DNA from: Chitinophaga nivalis
GTDB lineage: Bacteria; Bacteroidota; Bacteroidia; Chitinophagales; Chitinophagaceae
Reading direction: 5' to 3'
Assembly (NCBI RefSeq): GCF_025989125.1
Contig: NZ_JAPDNR010000001.1
Coordinates: 3,702,301-3,766,300, forward strand
Length of the DNA stretch: 64,000 nucleotides
The position numbers and the translations under genes were made by a program. Under the pieces are notes generated by a model. That model saw only the letters and a list, made by a program, of their open reading frames with translations, was not told where the DNA came from and did not search any database. This document shows, piece by piece, positions 24,182 to 32,791 of this stretch; the stretch's first letter is position 1; every line of letters begins with the position of its first letter.

Positions 24182-24769
24182 TTGTCGCGGAAATCTTCTT
24201 ATAACGAGTATCAGCTTTTGCGGGGATTGACTTCAGGGGATACCTTGTATTATTCTCATATCTTTAAAGCGTATTACAATGCGCTTTGCCACTATGCCGA
24301 AACGATTATCGGCGAGCCTGGGCATGCAGAAGATATTGTGCAGGACGTTTTTGAGAAATTATGGCAGAAGCCATATGCCTTCGAGGATCTCCGGCATCTG
24401 AAAGATTTCCTGTACAAGGCTACACGTAATGCGGCCCTTAATTTCTTGAAAGGGGCGCAGCATAGTAAGGAACGCCAGGCCAAATTTCTCCACGAGCAGG
24501 AAGAGGGAACCACAGCAGAAGACCACGACATCATCCGCATGGAGGTTTTCCGGGTGGTTTACCGCGAAATCAGCAACCTGCCCGAGCAATGCGGAAAGAT
24601 CGTGCGCATGAGTTATATGGAAGGATTGAAAAATGAACAGATCGCCGAAATCCTTTCCATTTCTCTCCAAACAGTTAAAAATCAGAAAACCAGGGGTATG
24701 AAGCTCCTGAGAATGCGCCTGTCGGCGGATCTAATGGCCTTATTCTTATTATTTTCCCACCATTTGTAA
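24182..24769 (+). CDS. ECF-type RNA polymerase sigma factor
   Basis: 195 residues, starting with TTG at 24182 (no ATG fits the N-terminus). Region 2: YYNALCHYAETIIGEPGHAEDIVQDVF-EKLW with the core-binding D-IVQDVF motif. Region 4: LPEQCGKIVRMSYMEGL and the helix-turn-helix NEQIAEILSISLQTVKNQ. It is of the Bacteroidota type that works with a FecR anti-sigma and a SusC-like receptor. The FecR gene follows 63 bases later and SusC after that. It should drive the locus that runs to 39.3 kb in response to ligand binding at the outer membrane. Confidence 0.95.
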   Translation: MSRKSSYNEYQLLRGLTSGDTLYYSHIFKAYYNALCHYAETIIGEPGHAEDIVQDVFEKLWQKPYAFEDLRHLKDFLYKATRNAALNFLKGAQHSKERQAKFLHEQEEGTTAEDHDIIRMEVFRVVYREISNLPEQCGKIVRMSYMEGLKNEQIAEILSISLQTVKNQKTRGMKLLRMRLSADLMALFLLFSHHL

Positions 24770-24832
24770 TTTTTTTTCGATTCTTTTAGTACGATTGGGA
24801 TACCATGTTGTAATAATATAAACACATTAGAC

Positions 24833-26032
24833 ATGGTGTCTTCTTCAAACGATCCGTTCATCATTGCAGCGCTTATTTCCCGTTCGCAACAGGGCAGGCT
24901 TACAGCCGACGAGCAGGAGCAGCTGGATGCGTGGATCGCTGCCAGCGATGAAAACCGGCAGTTATGGATAACATTGAACGATCAGGATGTACTACAGCAA
25001 AACGTGCGTGCTATGGCCCGGTTTGACGAAAACGCTGCGCTGGCGCGTTTTCTTTCCAACAAGCCTGTAAGATCAAACGTACACCGGATGCGGTTCCTCT
25101 ATACATGGAAATGGGCGGCCGCATTGCTGGTACTGGTGTTAGGGGTGTCTTCTTATTTCCTGCTGACACATCATGCGCAAAATAGGGACCTGTTGGGCCG
25201 GAAGTCTGTCCGGCAGGATATTCCACCAGGTAGAAATGGCGCCATCCTGACATTGGCAGATGGCACGCAACTGGTCTTGGACAGTTTAGGCGACGGGAGC
25301 GTCGCTACGCAGAACGGGACGCAAATTTCGCTGAACAATAACGAGCTTAAATATGATGCTACCGCTGCAACAGGCGCGGTGGCCTATAATACCATTACCA
25401 CACCTAAAGGTCGCCAGTACCACGTCATTCTTCCTGATGGAACGGAAGTATGGCTGAATGCAGCGTCTTCTATACAATATCCGGTCGCTTTCAAGGGGCA
25501 GGAGCGAAGCGTGAAAATCAGCGGAGAGATTTATTTTGAAGTAGCCGCCAGGAGCTGGCAGCCCTTTGTGGTGGAAACCAATCAGATGAAACTGGAAGTA
25601 CTGGGTACTTCATTTAATGTCAATACCTATGATGACGAAAAAACCATCCGCACCACACTGTTGACCGGTGCGGTGAAAATATCGCCTATGCATACCGCGC
25701 AGCCTAAGGTGCTGGTACCCGGCCAGACAGCGGATTTAAGCAGGCCGGATGCATCGCAGGGGGCTACGCTGACCATAACGGAAACACCAGATCCGGGTAA
25801 AATTATCGCGTGGAAAAACGGCCTGTTTAATTTCGACGGCATGGATTTATACAGTGTCATGCGCCAACTGGAAAGATGGTACAATATAGAAATACAATAT
25901 GTTGGAAAGCCGGAGAATGTGATCTTCAAAGGGAAAATGCACCGCCATACCAATTTGTCTGATGTACTGGAAGTGTTGGAAACGATGGATGTTAATTTCG
26001 AACTAAAGGGGAATACGCTATATGTAAGATAA
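24833..26032 (+). CDS. FecR-family anti-sigma factor
   Basis: 399 residues. Cytosolic N-terminus (1-85) that binds the sigma factor, one membrane helix (about 88-108, WKWAAALLVLVLGVSSYFLL), the periplasmic FecR domain with TPKGRQYHVILPDGTEVWLN and ASSIQYP, and a C-terminal DUF4974-like domain (about 325-399). It transmits the state of the outer-membrane receptor's STN domain to the ECF sigma factor encoded just upstream. Confidence 0.95.
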   Translation: MVSSSNDPFIIAALISRSQQGRLTADEQEQLDAWIAASDENRQLWITLNDQDVLQQNVRAMARFDENAALARFLSNKPVRSNVHRMRFLYTWKWAAALLVLVLGVSSYFLLTHHAQNRDLLGRKSVRQDIPPGRNGAILTLADGTQLVLDSLGDGSVATQNGTQISLNNNELKYDATAATGAVAYNTITTPKGRQYHVILPDGTEVWLNAASSIQYPVAFKGQERSVKISGEIYFEVAARSWQPFVVETNQMKLEVLGTSFNVNTYDDEKTIRTTLLTGAVKISPMHTAQPKVLVPGQTADLSRPDASQGATLTITETPDPGKIIAWKNGLFNFDGMDLYSVMRQLERWYNIEIQYVGKPENVIFKGKMHRHTNLSDVLEVLETMDVNFELKGNTLYVR

Positions 26033-26060
26033 GGATAGAACGGCCTATTGCTTAAACGAA

Positions 26061-26087
26061 ACCGGAAGTGCTTACGACACTTCCGGT
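26061..26087 (+). other. Hairpin between fecR and susC
   Basis: Perfect 10-base stem ACCGGAAGTG / CACTTCCGGT with a 7-base loop and no T-run. It may be a partial terminator or an mRNA-stabilising structure separating the regulator genes from the highly expressed receptor genes. Confidence 0.4.
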
Positions 26088-26187
26088 AGATGTTCAGGTA
26101 ATGTAATCATCACAATCAGGTTAAAGACTGCTTATTTATTTACTTAAACATGCCGTCCTTTATAAGAAGGGCGGCTGATGCAAATCT

Positions 26188-29100
26188 ATGCAAATTATTT
26201 TTTATTGCATACGGGTTCCCTATAGCCGGAAACGTAGCTCAACCAAATCTCTGTTAGTCATGAAGCTAACATTCTTTCTCCTTACCGTTGCGCTGTTGCA
26301 GGTATCTGCCAGAGGTCTTTCACAGCACATCAACTTTAACGGTAAAAACGTTGCACTGGAAAAAGTTTTTGCAGCGGTAGAATCGCAAACGGATTATGTT
26401 TTCCTGTACAAGGCTACCGCCTTATCGGTAGCAAAACCGGTCACCATCAGTGCCCGGGGAATTGAGCTGGGAACCTTTCTCAATAAGGTATTCGAGAACC
26501 AGGCGCTGATCTACAAGATTATCGATAAAAATATTCTGGTATCCCGGAAGGAGCCTAAGCTGGCTGCGGCCAGTCAACCTGTTGATACGGTGCCGGCAAA
26601 ACCGGAACTGATCAATGTCTTTATCTATTCTTCCGGTTACACACCGTTGGTCAGCGCTACCGTTAGCAATCTTACCGACAAGCGGAACTATCTGACTGCA
26701 GGAAACGGGTCGGCCCAGATTCCGGTCAGGCTGGGCGACCAGCTGCGGATCAGCTATATCGGGTATGTGGACCATGTATTTACAATAACAGAACAAATTA
26801 TTGCTGCCAGATCGTACAACACGGAGCTGGTGCTCTCCTTAAACAAGCTGGATGAAGTGCAGGTGACCGTTCTGGGAACGACCAATAAAAGAATCGGCAC
26901 GGCCAATATCACCACGGTGAAAGCCCGTGATATTGAACGGCAACCTGTGGTAAATGTGCTGGATGCCATCGCAGGCCGTATCCCCGGCCTCCGGATCAGC
27001 CAGTCGGCCAACACGGCAGGATCCAGGAAAGTAGAGTTACGCGGCCGGAATGTGCTGAATGAAAATATGTTTACAGATCCGCTGTATGTGATCGACGGAT
27101 TACCGATTGCTACTTTATCCGTTAATCCATTAGGGGCAGGGTTACCTGTTAGCGGTGGTTATTCGAATACGGAGAACCCTTTGTATATGATCAATCCCCT
27201 GGACATTGAAAGTGTGGACGTGCTGAAAGATGCGGATGCTACCGCATTGTACGGCTCCAGAGGTGCCAATGGTGTGATCCTTATCACTACTAAAAAGGGA
27301 AAGCCGGGTCCTACCAGGTTTAATGTCAGTTACTCCAAAGTGTTTTCAGGTGTGCAACGGTACATGGATATGATGAACACGGAACAGTACCTGGCGATGA
27401 GAAAGGAAGCGATGTTGAATGATGCCGCTTTTCCTACCCGGGATAATGCCCCGGACCTCACGATCTGGGACCCCAAAGCCTATACCGACTGGCAACGCGT
27501 CTTCTTCAAAAATGAGCAGTCGGATGATGTGCAGCTGAGTGTAGAAGGTGGGCTGTTGCAAAATACGTATCGGGTGAGTGTGGGATATACGTCCACAACG
27601 GAAATGTACAACCAGGGCAGGGGGAACAAGCGTTTAACGGCGGGATTGTCTTTCAATCACCGCAGTTCGAACGGTAAGCTGATGGTGGAACTTTCTTCCA
27701 ATAATACCTATTCCAACAATGAAACTGCGGCAACGGTAGACTTTTTCTCGCTGGCGCCTAATGCTCCATGGATGTATGATGAGAGTGGGCAATACAATTT
27801 TGGTCCGTACAGAACGCTGTCCGGAAGCACTTATCCATTCCGGGATATTAAAAACTGGGGCGAGAATCAAACGTTGAAGAATCAGACCAATGTTGGGTTT
27901 ACGTACGAAATATTGAAGGACCTGACGGCAGGTGTTCGCGTTAGCGGGGAATTTTTCTCTAATAAATCCGGCTACTATATTCCTAAATCCGGGAAAGATC
28001 CCCTGTTCTCTCCCATAAGCATGGCCATTTACGGCATTGGTTCCGGAAAGAGCCTGCTGATAAGGCCGAATATCAACTATGTTAAACTGTTCGGTGGCGC
28101 CAAGGTATCTGTTTCCCTGGCAGCAGATTACAGTTACGCCGATCAGGAAGCGGCAACGGTGTTGGGGCAGATGTTCTCTAACGATAACCTCATCAAAAGC
28201 TATGCGAATGCGCAGGTGGTACAAACCATGAATAATTATGCCCAGCTGAAAGTGGCTTCCCTGCTGGCAACAGTGGCCTTCGACTGGGAGAATAAGTATA
28301 TCGTTAGTTTAAATGGCAGAAGGGATGGCTCGTCGCGCTTCGGTGACGGGGCCCGTTTCGGCAACTTCGGATCTGCAGGCGTTTCGTGGATTTTATCCAA
28401 TGAAGCATGGTTTAAGCGCGCCAACATGGATTGGCTGACGTTTGCCCAGATCAGATCTACCTATGGCGTTATGGGGAATGCTAATGTGGGCGATTACCAA
28501 TACCTCTCGCGCTGGTCAAATATTCCGCCGAACTCCATAGAAAAGTTGCCCGACTATGATGATCAGACCATTTATACACTCATACAACCCGTTAACCAGC
28601 AATACAGCTGGTCCAGCGCCAGCAAGTTCGAAGTGGGCGCCCGGGTGGGATTCTTCAACAGCAGATTAAACATCGAAGGTAATTACTACATCAACAGGGA
28701 TGGTAAGCAGTTGACAAACATTACTACCCCGGCATTCACAGGCTTTCCTTCAGTGGTGGGCAACTGGCCTGCTGTTATCCGGAACAATGGGATGGAGTTG
28801 ATATTGGATGGAACGATCCTGCATACAAATACCTGGGGCCTGACCGCACGTTTCCAGGTAAGTAAGAACAATAATACACTGGTGGCTTTTGAAGGATTGG
28901 AAGATTCTCCCTACAGGGATATGTATAAGATCGGTTCCCCTGTAACTGCTAAATCCTACTCCCACTATATTGGCATCAACCCGATGAAAGGAACACCTGC
29001 GTTTGAGGATTATAATGGAGATGGGAGTATGCCTGCCGGGATGAGCTCAAATTACCCGGACCCTTCAGTGGATGATCATTACCGGGTGATTGACCTGAAC

Positions 29101-29559
29101 CCTAAATATTTCGGTGGCGCGGGTTTTCGGGTAGATTTCAAGCGGGTATTATCGCTGGATGCACAATTCAGCTTCGAAAATGGCCTGGTCATGGATCCGT
29201 TGAATGACCTCGGGTATGGGAGAGTGACCAACGTGGTAATGCACCGGGAAATCGAGAACAGCCACTGGAAGCAACCGGGCGACAAAGCGCTTTACGCCAG
29301 GTATTCCGGCCAAAACAACGGTGCATTTTTCGGATCAGATGCCTACTATGCCAAAGGTGCTTTTATCAGCCTGGATAATCTTAGTCTGTCATACATGTTG
29401 CCTGCCGCATGGTTGAAGAAAGTGGGTATGAAGCAGGGAACGATCTCGGTGAATTCATCAAAGATTTTCAAACTCACGCAATACAGAACGACGGATGCTG
29501 AATTGGGTACTACGCCGCAGATCAGAAGAATTGCCGCTAACATGAGATTAAGCTTCTAA
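26188..29559 (+). CDS. SusC/RagA-type TonB-dependent outer-membrane transporter
   Basis: 1123 residues from ATG 26188; an internal ATG 26260 (MKLTFFLL) would place the signal peptide at the very start, but long basic N-termini of this kind are usual in Chitinophaga. After the signal: an STN secretin/TonB signalling domain (about 45-110, VFAAVESQTDYVFLY), a carboxypeptidase-like domain, a plug with VLDAIAGRIPGLRIS and LKDADATALYGSRGANGV, and a SusC beta-barrel ending ANMRLSF. The STN domain ties it to the FecR/sigma pair. It imports an unknown substrate with the SusD lipoprotein encoded next. Confidence 0.96.
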   Translation: MQIIFYCIRVPYSRKRSSTKSLLVMKLTFFLLTVALLQVSARGLSQHINFNGKNVALEKVFAAVESQTDYVFLYKATALSVAKPVTISARGIELGTFLNKVFENQALIYKIIDKNILVSRKEPKLAAASQPVDTVPAKPELINVFIYSSGYTPLVSATVSNLTDKRNYLTAGNGSAQIPVRLGDQLRISYIGYVDHVFTITEQIIAARSYNTELVLSLNKLDEVQVTVLGTTNKRIGTANITTVKARDIERQPVVNVLDAIAGRIPGLRISQSANTAGSRKVELRGRNVLNENMFTDPLYVIDGLPIATLSVNPLGAGLPVSGGYSNTENPLYMINPLDIESVDVLKDADATALYGSRGANGVILITTKKGKPGPTRFNVSYSKVFSGVQRYMDMMNTEQYLAMRKEAMLNDAAFPTRDNAPDLTIWDPKAYTDWQRVFFKNEQSDDVQLSVEGGLLQNTYRVSVGYTSTTEMYNQGRGNKRLTAGLSFNHRSSNGKLMVELSSNNTYSNNETAATVDFFSLAPNAPWMYDESGQYNFGPYRTLSGSTYPFRDIKNWGENQTLKNQTNVGFTYEILKDLTAGVRVSGEFFSNKSGYYIPKSGKDPLFSPISMAIYGIGSGKSLLIRPNINYVKLFGGAKVSVSLAADYSYADQEAATVLGQMFSNDNLIKSYANAQVVQTMNNYAQLKVASLLATVAFDWENKYIVSLNGRRDGSSRFGDGARFGNFGSAGVSWILSNEAWFKRANMDWLTFAQIRSTYGVMGNANVGDYQYLSRWSNIPPNSIEKLPDYDDQTIYTLIQPVNQQYSWSSASKFEVGARVGFFNSRLNIEGNYYINRDGKQLTNITTPAFTGFPSVVGNWPAVIRNNGMELILDGTILHTNTWGLTARFQVSKNNNTLVAFEGLEDSPYRDMYKIGSPVTAKSYSHYIGINPMKGTPAFEDYNGDGSMPAGMSSNYPDPSVDDHYRVIDLNPKYFGGAGFRVDFKRVLSLDAQFSFENGLVMDPLNDLGYGRVTNVVMHREIENSHWKQPGDKALYARYSGQNNGAFFGSDAYYAKGAFISLDNLSLSYMLPAAWLKKVGMKQGTISVNSSKIFKLTQYRTTDAELGTTPQIRRIAANMRLSF

Positions 29560-29569
29560 AATCAATCGT

Positions 29570-31027
29570 ATGAAAAGAATTGCTTTCAATATACCTGCAG
29601 CCGGTGTTTTATTGTTAGGCCTGCTGGTAACAGGTTGCAATAAAATGCTGGATATAAAGGACCCGGTAAATTCGATCACTACCAACCAGGTTTTCCAGAG
29701 TGACGAGCAGGCAGCTATTGCGCTCAATGGTTTGTATTCTTACCTGATCAGTGGAGGAGAACTCGAAGTCAATACGGGGGAGACGCTGGGCAATGATTTA
29801 TACAGTGCCGGAGGCATTACGCTGGCAGCCGGACATTCTGCAGATGAATTATATCATCCCTCGCTCAGCGGGGATGACAAATACTATGTGGAAACTGCCG
29901 CCAGGATTACATTGCAGAAGTTGGGCTATTCCACGAAATTATGGAAGTCGGCCTATAAAGCGATTTTCAATGCCAATGCGCTGATAGAAGGTGTAAAAGC
30001 TGCTAAGTCAAAAGAGTTTACGCAGGCCTACCGGCAAAGAGTGATGGGCGAAGCGCTGGCAGTGCGGGCAATGGGATATTTCTACCTGGTAAACCTGTTC
30101 GAAAAAATTCCTCTTGCCTTATCCATCGATTATAATGATACACGCCAGCTCCCTTCCGCCAGTCCTGCCGTTGTATACCAGCAAATCATCAGCGACCTGG
30201 AAGAAGCGTCGGGGTATCTTTCTGAAGATTATGATGGTAACAACGTGGAGCGCATCCGGATCAATAAATGGTATGTGAAGGCAATGCTGGCAAGGGTGTA
30301 CCTGTATACCAAAAATTATGAGAAAGCCTGGCAGCATGCTAATGATGTGATTAACAGGACGGATTTGTTTAAACTGGAAAGTCTGCATGACGTGTTCGGC
30401 ATATCCAGCCGGGAAGTTATTTTCCAGTTGAAGCAGGTCAATACGCTGCGGGCACGAGGCAATGCCACGCCTGAGGGATATGTCAAAACGGGCCGGTACC
30501 TCACGCCGATGCTCATGAATGCTTTCGAAACGGGCGATAACAGAAAGACCGCCTGGACAGCAGCTATTGCCGGCGGCCCATTTACACCTGCCGGTTTTTC
30601 TCCGGACAAGTATAAAATCAATTCCACCAACTTTGTGTTTGGAGGATACCGATCCGAATATTATGTAGTGATGCGGCTCGCGGAAATGTACCTGATCAGG
30701 GCGGAAGCGAATATGTTGCGGGGCGCGGTCAATAAGAATGCCGTGATCGATGATCTGAACGCCATCAGGGTACGTGCCGGATTGAAAGGGCTGCCTTATA
30801 CTTTAACCGATCAGCAGGTAACGGATGCCATTGCGCAGGAAAGACGTATAGAGTTGTTTGCTGAATGGGGACATCGCTGGCTGGATCTGAAAAGAACGAA
30901 CAAGGCTACAGCCGTGCTTTCGGCGATCCCTTACAAACAGCCGTGGAATCAGCATCAGTTGCTATACCCCATTCCTCCGGACGAAATCCGCTGGGACAAT
31001 CACCTCTCCCAGAATATCGGCTACTAG
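29570..31027 (+). CDS. SusD/RagB-type substrate-binding lipoprotein
   Basis: 485 residues. Lipoprotein signal with Cys23 (LLVTGCNKML). SusD-like TPR helices in the first half (SDEQAAIALNGLYSYL; YKAIFNANALIEGV; EALAVRAMGYFYLVNLF) and the RagB/SusD C-terminal part with LRAEANMLRG, RRIELFAEWGHRWLDLKR and LLYPIPPDEIRWD. It caps the SusC pore from outside. The gene is 10 bases after susC. Confidence 0.96.
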   Translation: MKRIAFNIPAAGVLLLGLLVTGCNKMLDIKDPVNSITTNQVFQSDEQAAIALNGLYSYLISGGELEVNTGETLGNDLYSAGGITLAAGHSADELYHPSLSGDDKYYVETAARITLQKLGYSTKLWKSAYKAIFNANALIEGVKAAKSKEFTQAYRQRVMGEALAVRAMGYFYLVNLFEKIPLALSIDYNDTRQLPSASPAVVYQQIISDLEEASGYLSEDYDGNNVERIRINKWYVKAMLARVYLYTKNYEKAWQHANDVINRTDLFKLESLHDVFGISSREVIFQLKQVNTLRARGNATPEGYVKTGRYLTPMLMNAFETGDNRKTAWTAAIAGGPFTPAGFSPDKYKINSTNFVFGGYRSEYYVVMRLAEMYLIRAEANMLRGAVNKNAVIDDLNAIRVRAGLKGLPYTLTDQQVTDAIAQERRIELFAEWGHRWLDLKRTNKATAVLSAIPYKQPWNQHQLLYPIPPDEIRWDNHLSQNIGY

Positions 31028-31058
31028 TAAAAAGTGATCACCATACAAATAAAAAAAG

Positions 31059-31826
31059 ATGTTTCAATTCAGTTATAAAAGATGTTTCAAAGCGTGCGTG
31101 TTAGCGGGTGGTATGTTGATGTTCAGTACTTCCTGTAAGAAGGAATTACCGCAAGCGATATTTCCGGCGTCTTTGACGATTGTGAATGGCGTTAACGACA
31201 ATACTTCTTTCCTGACAGCCTATTTTGGAAATGCACAACCCAAATACTACAACCGGCTGTCTTATATCGGCAGTGGCAACTCTTATGATTATGCTACGGA
31301 TAAAATGGAGCAACCGGTTACGTTGTTCAGGAATAATGATACCCTCCAGCCCGGCAAATTCTTCCTGAAAACCAGCCTGCAACTGGAGCCCGGCGGGATT
31401 TTTACGCAATTCGTATACGGTAGTCCAACGCAGGTGAAACAAAAAACTATCAAGGAACAGCTTCCTCCGCGTAGTCTGCATGACAGTGTGGCCCATCTCC
31501 GGATTATTAACCTCTTCGATAACAGATCAATCGATGTGGTGCAGCTGGAGCCGGTAGCGGTAACTATGGTGACCAATCTCGCCTATGAACAACTGTCTGA
31601 TTTTATAAAGGTGCCTGTTAACGCATCTGTAAAGAATTTCCGTTTTGCCGTGAAAGATCATGCAACCGGCGTCGCACTGGATACGCTGTCCGAAATAAAT
31701 ATTAGTCCGGGTAGTACTACACTAAGCGTCCAATGGCTGTTTAAAGCACGTACGATGCTGGTAACCGGAACATGGACCAATGCCAGTGTTTTTTCGGCCA
31801 GGGCAAAAAGTATCGGTCATTTCTAA
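31059..31826 (+). CDS. Surface lipoprotein, DUF4397-like
   Basis: 255 residues with lipobox FSTSC (Cys26). The rest is a beta-rich protein with a repeated motif type (LTIVNGVNDNTSFLTAYFGN; HLRIINLFDNRSIDVV), as in DUF4397-type extracellular lipoproteins. It stands 31 bases after susD, the usual place for an accessory surface lipoprotein of a SusCD system. Ligand unknown; it lacks recognisable catalytic motifs. Confidence 0.7.
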   Translation: MFQFSYKRCFKACVLAGGMLMFSTSCKKELPQAIFPASLTIVNGVNDNTSFLTAYFGNAQPKYYNRLSYIGSGNSYDYATDKMEQPVTLFRNNDTLQPGKFFLKTSLQLEPGGIFTQFVYGSPTQVKQKTIKEQLPPRSLHDSVAHLRIINLFDNRSIDVVQLEPVAVTMVTNLAYEQLSDFIKVPVNASVKNFRFAVKDHATGVALDTLSEINISPGSTTLSVQWLFKARTMLVTGTWTNASVFSARAKSIGHF

Positions 31827-31855
31827 TCCAAGTTTTAAATCATAAGTAATAGCAT

Positions 31856-32791
31856 ATGCAGCCTATATTAAAGGTGGAGAACCTATCGCATAAGTATGCC
31901 AGTTCCTGGGCCATACGCGAAATAAATTTTGAGATCAATGATACCGGTGTTGTTGGATTGCTGGGTTCGAACGGAGCCGGTAAGTCTACCACGATGAATA
32001 TCATCTGCGGCACCTTGCTGCAAACAGAGGGGAATGTTTCCATCAATGGGTTGAACATCAAAGAGGATCCTATTGCCTATAAAAAGCAGATCGGCTTTTT
32101 ACCACAGCAGGCGCCCCTTTATATGGATTTTACCGTGCAGGAGTACCTGGAATATTCCGCACAGCTAAGGTTGATGGATAAGCGCCTGATTAAAAGGGCC
32201 GTGGAAGAAGTACTGGAGAAAACGTCTATTACGCAGATGAGGTCGCGCCTTATAAAGAATTTGTCGGGCGGATATCGCCAGCGGGTAGGTATCGCGCAAT
32301 CCATCATCAATAAACCGAAGGTGGTGATTCTCGACGAGCCTACCAATGGTCTCGATCCGAATCAGATCATTGAAGCCAGGAAACTGATAAAAGAAATTGC
32401 GCAGGACCATGCGGTATTGTTGTCGTCGCATGTATTGTCTGAAGTGAACCTGCTCGCCAAAGAGATCATCATGATAGAAGCCGGGCAGGTCGTGTTTGCA
32501 GATACCCTCGATGCTTTCAATAATATCCTCCAGCCCAATACCATGGTGGCCAGAATGCTCCATATGCCTGCACCTGAAGAGCTAATGGCGATAGCAGATG
32601 TACAGAAAGTAGAGTTGCTGCCGGATAACAAATGCCGGATCTATTTCCAGCCCAACGACGATCTGGCGGAAAGAATTGTGAGGAAGAGCGCAGAGAAAAA
32701 CTGGAGACTCACTGCTATTCACACGGAATCTTCCGGTATGGACGATGTATTCAAACAATTATCATCAAATTCTTCTTCAATCTTACACTAA
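31856..32791 (+). CDS. GldA-like ABC transporter ATP-binding protein
   Basis: 311 residues. Walker A GSNGAGKST (about 41-49), Q-loop FLPQQAPLY, signature NLSGGYRQR, Walker B KVVILDEPTNGLDP, H-loop SSHVLSE. A C-terminal extension of about 90 residues follows the ATPase, as in GldA/CcmA-type subunits. The stop overlaps the start of the permease gene by one base (TAATG), so the two are translationally coupled. Gliding genes gldA, F and G are the nearest well-known relatives in this phylum; a gliding role here is not shown. Confidence 0.93.
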   Translation: MQPILKVENLSHKYASSWAIREINFEINDTGVVGLLGSNGAGKSTTMNIICGTLLQTEGNVSINGLNIKEDPIAYKKQIGFLPQQAPLYMDFTVQEYLEYSAQLRLMDKRLIKRAVEEVLEKTSITQMRSRLIKNLSGGYRQRVGIAQSIINKPKVVILDEPTNGLDPNQIIEARKLIKEIAQDHAVLLSSHVLSEVNLLAKEIIMIEAGQVVFADTLDAFNNILQPNTMVARMLHMPAPEELMAIADVQKVELLPDNKCRIYFQPNDDLAERIVRKSAEKNWRLTAIHTESSGMDDVFKQLSSNSSSILH